A stretch of DNA of 64,000 nt, taken from positions 3,258,001 through 3,322,000 of the forward strand of contig NZ_CP060719.1 in NCBI RefSeq assembly GCF_014396975.1, given 5' to 3'. Source of the DNA: Thermomonas carbonis (GTDB taxonomy: Bacteria; Pseudomonadota; Gammaproteobacteria; Xanthomonadales; Xanthomonadaceae). The translations under genes were made by a program, and so were the position numbers. The stretch's first letter is position 1; each line of letters begins with the position of its first letter. Under the pieces are notes generated by a model. That model was not told the DNA's origin. It was given only the letters and a program-made list of their open reading frames with translations, and made no database searches. This document shows, piece after piece, positions 8,316-16,993 of this stretch.

Positions 8316-10094
8316 ATGCATTCGTCCCTGCTCCAGCGCACCTTGCTCGCCACCGCCCTGCTCGCTTCCACTGCCGTTGCCCTTGCCGCCAGTCCCGCAT
8401 TGAGCACGGTCGCCGAACGCAGCGGTTTCAAGCAGACCGGTCGCTACGACGAGGTCATCGCACTCTGCGATGCATTCCAGCAGGCCTTCCCGCAAGCGGT
8501 GCGCTGCTTCAGCTTCGGCACCACGCCGGAGGGCCGGCCGATGAAGGCACTGGCGATTTCCACCAGCGGCGCGCTGGATGCGAAGACCGCGCGGGCGCGC
8601 GGACTGCCGGTGGTGCTGGCGCAGGGCGGCATCCACGCCGGCGAGATCGACGGCAAGGACGCCGGCTTCTGGCTGGCGCGCGACCTGCTGCAGGGCAAGA
8701 CCGGCAAAGGCGTGCTGGACAAGACCGTGCTGCTGTTCGTGCCGGTGTTCAACGTCGACGGTCACGAGAATTTCCGCGCCTGGAATCGTCCCAACCAGCG
8801 CGGTCCGGAGCAGATGGGCTTCCGCGTGACCGCGCAGCGCTACAACCTCAATCGCGATTACGCGAAGGCCGACAGCGCGGAGATGCAGGCGATGCTGGGC
8901 CTGATCAACCAGTGGGATCCGCTGGCGATGCTCGACCTGCATGTCACCGACGGCGCCAAGTTCCAGCACGACATCTCGATCACCGGCGAGCCCACCAACT
9001 CCGGCGACGAAGGCCTGCGCGAAGCCGGCAACGCGCTGAAGGACGGCATCATCGCGAGACTCGCCACCCAGGGCAGCACGCCGGTCGGCTTCTACCCGAG
9101 CTTCGTGGAGGACGACAATCCTGCGTCCGGTTTCGTGCACGGGGTGAGCACGCCGCGTTTCTCCAACGGTTATTTTCCGCTGCGCAACCGCATCGGCATC
9201 CTCGTCGAAACGCATTCCTGGCGCACCTATCCGGAACGCGTGCGCAGCACCTACAACACGGTGCTGGGTGCGCTGGAACTGACGGCCGCGAACGGCACGC
9301 GCTGGCTGCAACTCGCGCGCGATGCCGACGAGCGTGCGGCGAAGTTGGGCGGGCAATCGATACCGATCGATTACAAGGCCACCGAGAAAGTGCGCACCAT
9401 CGATTTCCTCGGCTATGCCTACACGCGCACTCCCTCGGAGATTTCCGGTGGAACCATGACCCGCTACGACGAAACCACGCCGCAGGTGTGGAAGATTCCG
9501 CTGCGCGACGAAATCGTGCCCGCCACCACGATCGTCGCACCGAAGGGCGGTTACCTGGTGCCGCAGCCGTACGCGGTCGCAGTGGCGAAGCAGTTGCTGG
9601 TGCATGGCATCGGCTTCCGCGTCCTGACCACGCCATTGCGCGATGAGAATGCGCAGGCGTTCGTCGCGGATGCCGTGCAGTTCTCGCCGACGTCGGTCGA
9701 AGGCCACCAGCGCGTCAACCTAACCGGCACATGGACACCGCAGGTGGCGAACATCGCCTCGGGCGGCCTGTTCGTGCCGATCGCGCAGGCGAATGCGCGC
9801 TTGCTGGTGAACATCCTGGAACCGACTGCCGGCGATTCGATGGCCGCGTGGGGCGCGTTCAACAATGCGTTCGAGCGCAAGGAATACATGGAAGGCTACG
9901 TCGCCGAGGAACAGGCTCGGCTAATGCTTGCGAAAGACCCGGCGCTGAAGGCGGAGTTCGAGCGCAAGCTGCGCGACGAACCCGACTTCGCCAGGAGCCC
10001 CGCGGCGCGCCTGGATTTCTTCTATCGCCGCCACTCGGCCTGGGACCCCGGCACCAACCGCTATCCGGTGCTGCGGACCGAGACGGCCTACTGA
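8316..10094 (+). CDS. Secreted M14-family zinc carboxypeptidase
   Basis: A 592-residue exported metallopeptidase. Residues 1-25 form a Sec signal (MHSSLLQRTLLATALLASTAVALAA). The peptidase M14 core shows the zinc-binding HAGEID (HxxE), the substrate-binding NLNRDYAKAD, the third zinc ligand in LDLHVTD, and a catalytic Glu in ILVETHSW. About 250 residues follow the core and form an uncharacterised C-terminal region. A Shine-Dalgarno (CGGAG) sits 8 nt before the ATG at 8316; an upstream in-frame ATG at 8199 would add a non-signal-like stretch. It would trim peptides in the periplasm or outside the cell. Large M14 enzymes of this kind are common in predatory and proteolytic xanthomonads. Confidence 0.9.
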   Translation: MHSSLLQRTLLATALLASTAVALAASPALSTVAERSGFKQTGRYDEVIALCDAFQQAFPQAVRCFSFGTTPEGRPMKALAISTSGALDAKTARARGLPVVLAQGGIHAGEIDGKDAGFWLARDLLQGKTGKGVLDKTVLLFVPVFNVDGHENFRAWNRPNQRGPEQMGFRVTAQRYNLNRDYAKADSAEMQAMLGLINQWDPLAMLDLHVTDGAKFQHDISITGEPTNSGDEGLREAGNALKDGIIARLATQGSTPVGFYPSFVEDDNPASGFVHGVSTPRFSNGYFPLRNRIGILVETHSWRTYPERVRSTYNTVLGALELTAANGTRWLQLARDADERAAKLGGQSIPIDYKATEKVRTIDFLGYAYTRTPSEISGGTMTRYDETTPQVWKIPLRDEIVPATTIVAPKGGYLVPQPYAVAVAKQLLVHGIGFRVLTTPLRDENAQAFVADAVQFSPTSVEGHQRVNLTGTWTPQVANIASGGLFVPIAQANARLLVNILEPTAGDSMAAWGAFNNAFERKEYMEGYVAEEQARLMLAKDPALKAEFERKLRDEPDFARSPAARLDFFYRRHSAWDPGTNRYPVLRTETAY

Positions 10095-10271
10095 TCGCCA
10101 CCCCGGGCCATCCGGCAAGCGGGGGGCCGGCGACGCCTCGGCCATTCCGATCGCCAGTGCCACGGCGTCTTCGCTGCAGGCATCGATCCGGGCATCGCCG
10201 GCCTTGGCTTGCGCACCGAAAGCAACCGGGCGCATCCTGCCGGGGCAATGCCTCGTCGGACAGGAGGGCAA

Positions 10272-10520
10272 ATGGCCCGGGACGAACGCCGCACTTCGCC
10301 GCAACGACCCTGCAGGGAGCTGCGTCGGCAACTCAACGAATCGCAGCTCGACACACTCGGCCAGTTGGAACGCTATGGCTGGGAGTTGAAGTTCGTGCGC
10401 CGACCGCTGTTCCAGCCGGTGATCCCGGTGTTGTTCGACCCGGATCGCCACGGCTACGCAATCCTGGAAGAGGACGGTTCGCTCAACGAGCATCCGCCCT
10501 TCGTGATCCGCCCGCACTGA
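10272..10520 (+). CDS. Conserved hypothetical protein before the barnase gene
   Basis: An 82-residue, basic, cytoplasmic-looking protein without signal or membrane segment. I do not recognise a named domain. The body reads like a compact alpha/beta fold: an amphipathic helix (RELRRQLNESQLDTLGQLERYGW), then FVRRPLFQPVIPVLFD and YAILEEDGSLNEHPPF. A strong Shine-Dalgarno (AGGAGGG, 10262-10268) supports the ATG at 10272 rather than an in-frame ATG at 10209. It ends 2 nt before the barnase start, so the two are translationally close and surely co-transcribed. A role tied to the RNase is an inference from position only. Confidence 0.75.
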   Translation: MARDERRTSPQRPCRELRRQLNESQLDTLGQLERYGWELKFVRRPLFQPVIPVLFDPDRHGYAILEEDGSLNEHPPFVIRPH

Positions 10521-10522
10521 CC

Positions 10523-11008
10523 ATGCAGGCAAGGCGCAAACGCAATCCGCTTGGCTGGCTGCTGCTCGCCATCGCCTTGGTCGCGGCCTGGCAGCTCTGG
10601 CCGGCCCGGGATGCCGCCCAGAACGAGCCGGCGTTAGCGCCGGCGCCACGCGAGGCCAGTGCACCGCAGTCGATGCCGGCATCGCCTGCGCTCGCCGAAG
10701 TCCGCGCCGATCCGGCTCCGGCATTGCCGGATTTCCTGCCGGCGGAAGCGCATCGCACCATCGCACTGATCCAGCGCGGAGGCCCGTTCCCGCATCGACA
10801 GGATGGCGGCGTGTTCGGCAACCGCGAGGGCCATTTGCCGCGCCAGCCAAGCGGCTGGTACCGCGAATACACGGTGGACACGCCCGGCCTTGGCCATCGC
10901 GGCGCACGCCGCATCGTCACCGGTGGCCAGCCACCGCGCGAGTGGTACTACACCGACGACCATTACGACAGTTTCCGTCGCTTCGACCCAGCCGGAGGCC
11001 CGCCATGA
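10523..11008 (+). CDS. Barnase-type guanyl-specific ribonuclease (N1/T1 family)
   Basis: A 161-residue exported or membrane-anchored RNase. Residues 9-24 (PLGWLLLAIALVAAWQLW) are a signal/anchor, then comes a Pro/Ala-rich linker to about residue 80 and the microbial RNase domain. Alignment by eye to barnase gives the catalytic set: Glu in WYREYTV (barnase Glu73), Arg in HRGARRIV (Arg83/87 region) and His in YYTDDHYDSF (His102). The FGNREGHLP motif matches the barnase FxNREGxLP. The barstar gene overlaps its stop codon. It would cleave RNA 3' of G outside the cytoplasm, with the inhibitor protecting the producer. Confidence 0.92.
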   Translation: MQARRKRNPLGWLLLAIALVAAWQLWPARDAAQNEPALAPAPREASAPQSMPASPALAEVRADPAPALPDFLPAEAHRTIALIQRGGPFPHRQDGGVFGNREGHLPRQPSGWYREYTVDTPGLGHRGARRIVTGGQPPREWYYTDDHYDSFRRFDPAGGPP

Positions 11009-11442
11009 CCGACACCGGCATCGAACTCGACCTGGGCGATCCGTTGTTGTCGGGGGTGTTCTTCGTCACCGCAGACGACATCGCCACGCTCGATCACGCC
11101 GTGCACGATGCCGGCCTGCTCGCGCGCCGGATCGACCTGGGTACCTGCGCCGACAAGGCAGGGCTGCTGGCGCGCATGACCCAGGCCATGGCCATCCCCG
11201 ATGACCGGGGACGCAACTGGGATGCGCTGGCCGACAGCCTGCGCGACCTCTCCTGGCTGCCCGCACCCGGCTACGCCCTGCTGTTCGACGACGCGCACCG
11301 CCTGCGCGATGGCGACGAAGCGAGTTTCGACACCCTGCTTGCCTTGCTCGAAGAAACCGCCACCGACTGGGCCGCGCAGGAGGTTCCGTTCTGGGCGTTC
11401 CTGTCGCTGCCGGACAGCGAATTCGAGGTTGTGCCCGATTGA
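11005..11442 (+). CDS. Barstar-family ribonuclease inhibitor
   Basis: A 145-residue acidic cytoplasmic protein of the barstar fold that would bind and block the barnase-like enzyme encoded just upstream. The ATG at 11005 overlaps the RNase stop (ATGA), and GGAGG at 10993-10997 is its ribosome site. Recognisable parts are RIDLGTCADKAGLLARMTQAM, which corresponds to barstar helix 1, and NWDALADSLRDLSWL, the core barstar signature (N-W-D-A-L...D-L) that carries the acidic residues which plug the RNase active site. It is longer than B. amyloliquefaciens barstar (90), as in other proteobacterial homologs. A shared terminator hairpin follows at 11489-11510. Confidence 0.92.
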   Translation: MTDTGIELDLGDPLLSGVFFVTADDIATLDHAVHDAGLLARRIDLGTCADKAGLLARMTQAMAIPDDRGRNWDALADSLRDLSWLPAPGYALLFDDAHRLRDGDEASFDTLLALLEETATDWAAQEVPFWAFLSLPDSEFEVVPD

Positions 11443-11488
11443 ACCGGGTTCGGGTCTCCTCTTGGCCCCCGACCGATCGAACAACAAA

Positions 11489-11510
11489 AAACCCGCATCG
11501 CTGCGGGTTT
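11489..11510. terminator. Shared terminator between barstar and tRNA-Leu
   Basis: A 9-bp stem (AAACCCGCA / TGCGGGTTT) with a 4-nt loop. On the minus strand it is followed by T6 and ends the secG/tRNA-Leu transcript. On the plus strand it is followed by a weaker T-rich run after barstar. Confidence 0.8.
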
Positions 11511-11523
11511 CTTGCTTGCTTCG

Positions 11524-11608
11524 TGGTGCCCAAGAGGGGACTCGAACCCCTACGACCTAAATCGCTACCACCTCAAGGTAGTGCGTCTACCAATTCCGCC
11601 ACCTGGGC
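11524..11608 (-). tRNA. tRNA-Leu (anticodon GAG)
   Basis: On the minus strand the 85-nt sequence folds as a class II tRNA. The acceptor GCCCAGG pairs with the 3' end, the anticodon stem is CTACC/GGTAG with loop TTGAGGT (anticodon GAG, decoding CUC/CUU Leu), a variable arm of leucine type is present, and the T-arm is AGGGGTTCGAGTCCCCT. The discriminator A and CCA are encoded in the DNA. It follows secG by about 43 nt and may be processed from that transcript. Confidence 0.96.
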
Positions 11609-11651
11609 AAATCCGTTGCGGCTGTCGCCGCGCACCGCATTGTAATGCCGA

Positions 11652-12122
11652 TCAACCGCCCTGCGCCGGAGTAGCCGACGGTGCCGGAACCGGTGCGTCC
11701 GGCGCCGGTTGCGGCTGGGCCTGCGTAGCCTCGGGCTGCGTGTAGTCCGGTGCGGCGACCGGGATGACCGGTGCCGGGGCCGATTGCGCGGGCTGCGCCG
11801 GCGCGGTCGGCAGCGCAGGAACCGGCTGTGCCGGAGCCGCCTGGCCCATCACGCCCAGGTCGGGCTTGGCATCCAGCTCGCCAACCGCACTCTTGCTGGC
11901 GTACATGGCCATGCCCATGCTGATCACGAAGAACAGCACGCCGAGCCACTTGGTGCTCTTGGTGAGGAAATTCGACGAGCCGCGCGAACCGAATACGGTG
12001 GAGGAAGCACCGCCGCCGAAGCCGGACCCCGCCTGCGCGCCCGAGCCGCGCTGCATCAGGATCAGCACGACCATCGAGATCGCGACCAGCACGTACACCA
12101 CATTGGTCAGTTGAAGCCACAT
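11652..12122 (-). CDS. secG: Preprotein translocase subunit SecG
   Basis: A 156-residue inner-membrane subunit that assists the SecYEG channel. Two transmembrane helices frame the conserved cytoplasmic loop: helix 1 is VVYVLVAISMVVLILMQRG, the loop contains GSGAQAGSGFGGGASSTVFGSRGSSNFLT, and helix 2 is WLGVLFFVISMGMAMYA. An extended Pro/Ala/Gln-rich tail of about 75 residues makes it longer than E. coli SecG (110), as is usual in xanthomonads. I chose the ATG at 12122, which gives the canonical MWLQLTNVVYVLVA start. It lies 22 nt downstream of tpiA and upstream of tRNA-Leu, the conserved tpiA-secG-tRNA order. Confidence 0.95.
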   Translation of the reverse strand: MWLQLTNVVYVLVAISMVVLILMQRGSGAQAGSGFGGGASSTVFGSRGSSNFLTKSTKWLGVLFFVISMGMAMYASKSAVGELDAKPDLGVMGQAAPAQPVPALPTAPAQPAQSAPAPVIPVAAPDYTQPEATQAQPQPAPDAPVPAPSATPAQGG

Positions 12123-12144
12123 CGTGAATCGTTCCGTTTGTCGG

Positions 12145-12894
12145 TCAGGCCGCCGCAGCGGTTGCGATGGCCAGGAAATCCGCGGCCACCAGCGAGGCGC
12201 CACCGATCAGTCCGCCGTCGACGTCGGCCTGTCCGAACAGGCTGGCCGCGTTCCCGGGCTTGACGCTGCCGCCATACAGGATGGGCAGCGAGCCGGCGAT
12301 TGTAGCATCGTGTGCCGCGACCTCGCCACGGATGAAGGCGTGGACCGCCTGCGCCTGCTCGGGGCTGGCGGTGCGGCCGGTGCCGATCGCCCAGACCGGT
12401 TCGTAGGCGACAACCGCATTGGCGAAGGCGGCGACCCCGACTCGCTCCAGAACCGGACGCAGCTGACTGGCGATCACCGCTTCGGTCTTGCCGGCCTCGC
12501 GCTGCTCCAGGCCCTCGCCCAGGCAGAGGATCGGGCGCAGGCCGGCGTTGATCGCCGCCTGGAACTTCAATGCCACCAGCTCGCTGCTTTCCGCGTGGTA
12601 CTGGCGGCGCTCCGAGTGCCCGACCAGGCCGTAGCGTACGCCGACATCGACCAGCATCGAGGCCGAGACCTCGCCGGTGTAGGCACCCTGCTCGTTGCTG
12701 CTGACATCCTGCGCGCCGAACGCCAGCGGCGTGCCCTCGAAGTCCTCGATCAGGTCGCCGATGTAGGGCAGCGGCGGCAGGATCACCAGTTCCACGCCTG
12801 GAGTGGGCATGGCGGCGATCTCGGCGACCAGCGCGGTGGCGAAGGCGCGGGTGCCATGCAATTTCCAGTTACCGGCGACGATCTTGCGGCGCAT
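12145..12894 (-). CDS. tpiA: Triosephosphate isomerase
   Basis: A 249-residue glycolytic enzyme that interconverts dihydroxyacetone phosphate and glyceraldehyde 3-phosphate in the cytoplasm. All active-site elements are visible: Lys11 in AGNWKLHG, the electrophilic His in VGHSERRQ, the catalytic Glu in AYEPVWAIGTG (signature motif) followed by flexible loop 6, and the phosphate-binding YGGSVKPGN near the C-terminus. The length is exactly standard. It diverges from the DUF6445 gene across a 67-nt gap and is the first gene of the tpiA-secG-tRNA-Leu run. Confidence 0.98.
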   Translation of the reverse strand: MRRKIVAGNWKLHGTRAFATALVAEIAAMPTPGVELVILPPLPYIGDLIEDFEGTPLAFGAQDVSSNEQGAYTGEVSASMLVDVGVRYGLVGHSERRQYHAESSELVALKFQAAINAGLRPILCLGEGLEQREAGKTEAVIASQLRPVLERVGVAAFANAVVAYEPVWAIGTGRTASPEQAQAVHAFIRGEVAAHDATIAGSLPILYGGSVKPGNAASLFGQADVDGGLIGGASLVAADFLAIATAAAA

Positions 12895-12924
12895 GGCGTG
12901 ACCCTGTCGGTGCGGGCCCGAAGT

Positions 12925-12954
12925 TTACCAACCGGGCGGGTGCGGCCGTATAGT
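12925..12954 (+). promoter_or_regulatory. Promoter giving a leaderless DUF6445 mRNA
   Basis: TTACCA (12925-12930), an 18-nt spacer and TATAGT (12949-12954). The ATG begins 7 nt after the -10, so transcription would start at or next to the start codon. No Shine-Dalgarno is present. Confidence 0.5.
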
Positions 12955-12961
12955 CGCGCCG

Positions 12962-13636
12962 ATGAACCGCCCCTTCCCGCCGCTGCGCATGTTGCCGTAT
13001 CGCAAGCCGACCGAGGGCCGCGACTACTGGCTGTTCGACGAGGTCCTGCCGAATGCCACCGAGGTGCGCGGGCGCTGCATGGCCAAGCAGGATTGGGCGC
13101 TGGGCTTCCCGCGCACCCAGGAGACGTGGCCGGGACGCCGCGCGATCCCGGCGCTGGAGGCGGCGGAACTGGCGACGGTCGAGGACAAGGTCCGCCAGGC
13201 GACCGGCACGAAGCAGCTGTGGGTGCAGGGCACGCCCGAGGGCAAGACCCTCAATCACAATTGCGTGCAGGTGGTCGGCGAACACGAGTCGGGTGCCCGC
13301 CCGCACACCGACTCCCGCGCGCTGTGCCGTTACGCCGGCGTGCTGTACCTGACGCCCGATGCACCCGAACACTGCGGCACCAGCTTCTATCGCCAGCGGA
13401 TGCCGAACGGCCAACTCGGCGGCAACACCGTCAACAAGCCGCACGACAACCTGGTGCAGGCCTTGGGAACCCGCTTCTTGCCGCCCGACAGCTTCGTCGA
13501 GGACGTTCGCATCCCCAACAAGTTCAACCGCCTGATCGTGTACAGCTCGGCGATGATCCACAGCGCCACCGCCTACTGCGGTAACGTGCTGGCCGACGAA
13601 CGGATGGCTGCGGTCTTTTTCTGGATGGGCGTCTAG
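12962..13636 (+). CDS. DUF6445 family protein (putative 2OG-Fe(II)-type fold)
   Basis: A 224-residue protein of a family with no assigned reaction. The layout suggests a jelly-roll iron oxygenase: RPHTDSRALCRYAGVLYLTP supplies an HxD pair (about residues 119-121), and a distal His lies in YSSAMIHSATAY. A basic residue for 2-oxoglutarate is not obvious, so the cosubstrate is open. GTSFYRQRMPN is the other conserved-looking segment. It is divergent from tpiA and convergent with the IPNS-like gene (32 nt apart). The start at 12962 agrees with a -10 box placed 7 nt upstream. Substrate unknown; peptide or amino-acid hydroxylation would be a guess. Confidence 0.75.
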   Translation: MNRPFPPLRMLPYRKPTEGRDYWLFDEVLPNATEVRGRCMAKQDWALGFPRTQETWPGRRAIPALEAAELATVEDKVRQATGTKQLWVQGTPEGKTLNHNCVQVVGEHESGARPHTDSRALCRYAGVLYLTPDAPEHCGTSFYRQRMPNGQLGGNTVNKPHDNLVQALGTRFLPPDSFVEDVRIPNKFNRLIVYSSAMIHSATAYCGNVLADERMAAVFFWMGV

Positions 13637-13668
13637 ACACGCCGCGAACGACGTGCCGTGACCGCGCG

Positions 13669-14622
13669 CTACTTCAGCTTGATCTCGCGCAGCCGTTCTT
13701 CGAGATAGCCCTGCGCGGTGATCGGCTCCGGGTAACGACTCGGGTTGTCCGCGGTGATCGTGGACGGCAGCACGTCGATCAGGAAATCCGGGTTCGGGTG
13801 CAGGAAGAACGGCACCGAGTAGCGAGGCTGGCGCGCCGCCTCGCCGGGAGGATTGGTGACCCGGTGCGTCGTCGACGGATACACATGGTTGGTCAGGCGC
13901 TGCAGCATGTCGCCGATGTTGACCACGATGGTGTCGGCGTCCGAGGTGAAGGGCACCCACTCGCCCTTCTTCGACAGCACTTCCAGTCCGGCCGCGCTGG
14001 CACCCACCAGCAGTGTGATCAGGTTGATGTCCTCGTGCGCACCGGCGCGCACGTTGGGGATGTCGTCGGTGGTGATCGGCGGATAGTGGATCGGGCGCAG
14101 GATCGAGTTGCCGAAGTCGGTCTTGTCGGCGAAGTAATCCTCCGCCAGGCCGATGTGCAGGGCCAGCGCCGACAGCACCTGCGAACCCAGCGCATCCAGC
14201 GATTCGTACAGGCCATAACCGACCCGCTGGAACCCGGGCACTTCCTTCGGCCACAGGTTCGGCGCCATGTCCTCTGCGTACTTCGAATCGCGCGGGATCT
14301 CGCGGCCGATGTGCCAGAACTCCTTGAGGTCGGAATACTTCGCGCCTTTTGCGGTCTCGACCCCGAACGCCGTGTAACCGCGCGCGCCGCCGCCGCCCGG
14401 CACGTGATACGCGCGCTTGGCGTCTTCCGGCAACGCGAAGAACGTCCGGAAGGTCTCGTAGGCCTCGTCGATCTGAGCCTGCGGGATGCCGTGGTTGCGG
14501 ATGCCTGCGAAGCCCCATTCGCGATAGGCCGCGCCGAGTTCGTCGATGAAGGCCTGGCGGTCTTCCGGCGACGCCGGATGGGTGAAGCGGCGGATGTCGA
14601 GGGTCGGGATCTGGCTGGTCAT
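13669..14622 (-). CDS. Isopenicillin N synthase-like 2OG-Fe(II) dioxygenase
   Basis: A 317-residue non-heme iron oxygenase. The N-terminal DIOX_N domain has GFAGIRNHGIPQAQI. The 2OG-Fe(II) domain carries the metal-binding HEDINLITLL (HxD), the distal His in STTHRVTNP, and the cosubstrate Arg in QPRYSVPFFLHPN (RxS), so the full facial triad and 2-oxoglutarate site are present. The family includes flavone/gibberellin-type oxidases and bacterial enzymes of unknown substrate. The ATG at 14622 lies 49 nt downstream of the glmM stop, so read-through transcription from glmM is possible. No biosynthetic cluster surrounds it. Confidence 0.88.
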   Translation of the reverse strand: MTSQIPTLDIRRFTHPASPEDRQAFIDELGAAYREWGFAGIRNHGIPQAQIDEAYETFRTFFALPEDAKRAYHVPGGGGARGYTAFGVETAKGAKYSDLKEFWHIGREIPRDSKYAEDMAPNLWPKEVPGFQRVGYGLYESLDALGSQVLSALALHIGLAEDYFADKTDFGNSILRPIHYPPITTDDIPNVRAGAHEDINLITLLVGASAAGLEVLSKKGEWVPFTSDADTIVVNIGDMLQRLTNHVYPSTTHRVTNPPGEAARQPRYSVPFFLHPNPDFLIDVLPSTITADNPSRYPEPITAQGYLEERLREIKLK

Positions 14623-14671
14623 GTCGGTCGCCTTAAATTCGATCTTTCACTTGCCGTTCGTCCGGGATGAC

Positions 14672-16033
14672 TCAGTTCGCGGCGTTACGCACGGCCGCGG
14701 CCAGCGTCTCGAGGGTAGCGTCGACCAGCGTGGCATCGTCTGCCTCGACCGTGACCCGCACCACCGGCTCGGTGCCGGACGGACGCAGGAAGGCACGACC
14801 GCGACCTTCGACCGCGCGCAACGCCTCGGTCAGCGCCGCCTGCACGCTTGCGGCCTCGGCCGGTTTGGCGTTGCCCTGATAGCGCACGTTGACGGTCTTC
14901 TGCGGCACCTTGTGCAGGCCTTCCAGCGCCTCAGCCAGGCCGATTCCGCGCCGCTGCAGCACTTCCAGCACCTGCAACGCGCTGACGATGCCGTCGCCTG
15001 TACTGGCGCGATCCAGGCACAAGAGGTGGCCACTGGCCTCGCCGCCGAGCACGCCATCGTTCGCCAGCAATTGCTGGTGGACGTAACGGTCGCCGACCTT
15101 GGCGCGGATGAATCCGATCCCGCGCGCGGCCATCGCCTGCTCGAAGCCGTAGTTGGTCATCAGGGTGCCGACCACCGGGCCGCGCAGGCGGCCGGTGTCC
15201 TGCCAGTCGCAGGCCAGCACGTACAGCAGGTCGTCGCCGTCGCGTACGTTGCCCTGCGCATCGACGAACAACACGCGATCGCCGTCGCCGTCGAAGGCGA
15301 TGCCGAGATCCGCGCCGGTCTCGCGGACCCGCGCGGCGAGCAGTTGCGGATGGGTGGAACCCACGCCTTCGTTGATGTTGAGGCCGTTCGGATCGATCCC
15401 GATCGCATCCAGGCGCGCGCCGAGTTCGCGCAACACCAGCGGCGCCAGCTGGTAGGTGGCACCGTTCGCGCAATCGACCACGACGCGCATGCCGCCAAGG
15501 TTGAAGCCCTTCGGCACCGAATTCTTGCAGGCCTCGACGTAGCGCCCGATGGTGTCGCGGGTGCGCACCGCCTTGCCGAGCTGTTCGGATGGCACGGTGC
15601 TGAACGGCTGGTCGAGCGCGGCCTCGATGGCGAACTCGGTGACATCGTCGAGCTTCTCGCCCTGCGCCGAGAAGAACTTGATGCCGTTGTCGTGGTGCGG
15701 GTTGTGCGAGGCGGAAATCACGATGCCGCCGTCGGCACGCATCGAATGGGTGAGATGCGCGACGGCGGGCGTCGGCATCGGCCCCATCAGCTGCACGTCC
15801 ACGCCAGCGGCGACCAGTCCGGCCTCGAGTGCGGCTTCGAACATGTAATTGGAGATCCGGGTGTCCTTGCCGATCACCACGACGGGTTTCCGCCATTCCT
15901 GTCCCGCACCAACGGCGGCGACCAGCGCGTGACCGTAGGCGTTTCCCAGCCGCAGCACGAAATCGGCCGAGATCGGCCCCTCGCCGACACGGCCGCGGAT
16001 GCCATCGGTGCCGAAGTAGCGGCGCGTGCTCAT
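14672..16033 (-). CDS. glmM: Phosphoglucosamine mutase
   Basis: A 453-residue cytoplasmic enzyme that converts glucosamine-6-phosphate to glucosamine-1-phosphate for UDP-GlcNAc, peptidoglycan and LPS. It opens with the family start [11 protein letters not shown]. The phosphoserine loop is [16 protein letters not shown] with Ser108 as the catalytic phosphoserine; the metal-binding loop is [11 protein letters not shown] and the sugar loop GEASGHLL. The phosphate loop near the C-terminus is [12 protein letters not shown]. Its ATG overlaps the accD stop by 4 nt (ATGA), so accD and glmM are translationally coupled. Confidence 0.98.
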   Translation of the reverse strand: MSTRRYFGTDGIRGRVGEGPISADFVLRLGNAYGHALVAAVGAGQEWRKPVVVIGKDTRISNYMFEAALEAGLVAAGVDVQLMGPMPTPAVAHLTHSMRADGGIVISASHNPHHDNGIKFFSAQGEKLDDVTEFAIEAALDQPFSTVPSEQLGKAVRTRDTIGRYVEACKNSVPKGFNLGGMRVVVDCANGATYQLAPLVLRELGARLDAIGIDPNGLNINEGVGSTHPQLLAARVRETGADLGIAFDGDGDRVLFVDAQGNVRDGDDLLYVLACDWQDTGRLRGPVVGTLMTNYGFEQAMAARGIGFIRAKVGDRYVHQQLLANDGVLGGEASGHLLCLDRASTGDGIVSALQVLEVLQRRGIGLAEALEGLHKVPQKTVNVRYQGNAKPAEAASVQAALTEALRAVEGRGRAFLRPSGTEPVVRVTVEADDATLVDATLETLAAAVRNAAN

Positions 16034-16917
16034 GCGGCCTCGACGTCGTCGGCGGGTGCCGGCTGCTTCATCAGCATCGCAAGCAAATGCGCCAGGCGAT
16101 CGCGCATTTCGCGACGGTCGACGATCTGGTCGACGGTGCCGTGTTCCAGCAGGAATTCGCTGCGCTGGAAGCCTTCCGGGAGTTTCTCGCGCACGGTCTG
16201 CTCGATCACGCGCTGGCCGGCGAAGCCGATCAACGCTTCGGGCTCGGCCAGGTTGATGTCGCCAAGCATCGCGAAACTGGCGGACACGCCGCCGGTGGTC
16301 GGATGGGTCAGCACCGAGATATATGGCAAGCCCGCCGCGCGCAGGCGACCCAGCGCCGCCGAGGTCTTGGCCATCTGCATCAGCGAAAACAGGCTTTCCT
16401 GCATGCGTGCGCCGCCGCTGGCGGAAAAATTCACGAACGGACAGCGCAGTTCCAGCGCGCGTTCCGCGGCCAGGGTGAAACGCTCGCCGACCACCGAGCC
16501 CATCGAACCGCCCATGTAGGCGAAATCGAATGCGGCGGCGACCAGGTCATGGCCCTTCAGCTTGCCTTCCATCGCGATCAGCGCATCGCGCTCGCCGGTG
16601 GACTTCTGCGCGGCCTTGATGCGTTCGGAATATTTCTTCTGGTCCTTGAACTTGAGCACGTCGGTCGGGCCGAGTTTCGCCCCGATCTCGTGCCCGAGCC
16701 CATCGTCCAGCAACGCCGCCAGCCGCGCGCGCGCGCGGATCGGCATGTGGAAATTGCACTTCGGGCAGACCTCGAGGTTTTCCTCGAGCTCGGGTCGATA
16801 AAGCACCGCGCCGCAGCGCTCGCACTTCTCCCACAGGCCTTCCGGCACGCTGCGCTTGCGATCCACCCCGGTCTCGGTGCGGATGCTCGCGGGCATCAAT
16901 TTCTTAAGCCAGCTCAT
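16030..16917 (-). CDS. accD: Acetyl-CoA carboxylase carboxyltransferase subunit beta
   Basis: A 295-residue subunit that, with AccA, transfers carboxyl from biotin to acetyl-CoA in the first step of fatty-acid synthesis. The N-terminal four-Cys zinc ribbon is complete (Cys32, Cys35, Cys51, Cys54 in CERC and CPKC). The carboxyltransferase core has [11 protein letters not shown] and [13 protein letters not shown], the oxyanion-hole glycines. It lies 76 nt downstream of trpA, the frequent trpA-accD linkage in gammaproteobacteria, and overlaps glmM by 4 nt. The start is the ATG giving MSWLKKLMP, typical of the family. Confidence 0.98.
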   Translation of the reverse strand: MSWLKKLMPASIRTETGVDRKRSVPEGLWEKCERCGAVLYRPELEENLEVCPKCNFHMPIRARARLAALLDDGLGHEIGAKLGPTDVLKFKDQKKYSERIKAAQKSTGERDALIAMEGKLKGHDLVAAAFDFAYMGGSMGSVVGERFTLAAERALELRCPFVNFSASGGARMQESLFSLMQMAKTSAALGRLRAAGLPYISVLTHPTTGGVSASFAMLGDINLAEPEALIGFAGQRVIEQTVREKLPEGFQRSEFLLEHGTVDQIVDRREMRDRLAHLLAMLMKQPAPADDVEAA

Positions 16918-16993
16918 TCGGTTCGTTCACCGCAGTTGTGGGCCGCCGGAGCCCCGCCGCGTGCAGGCGCAGATACCGGTGGCGCAGTCTAGC

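Noticed and set aside
8190..9707. Long upstream extension of the GST frame
   Set aside because: It is antisense to the M14 peptidase; the GST fold begins at 8189.
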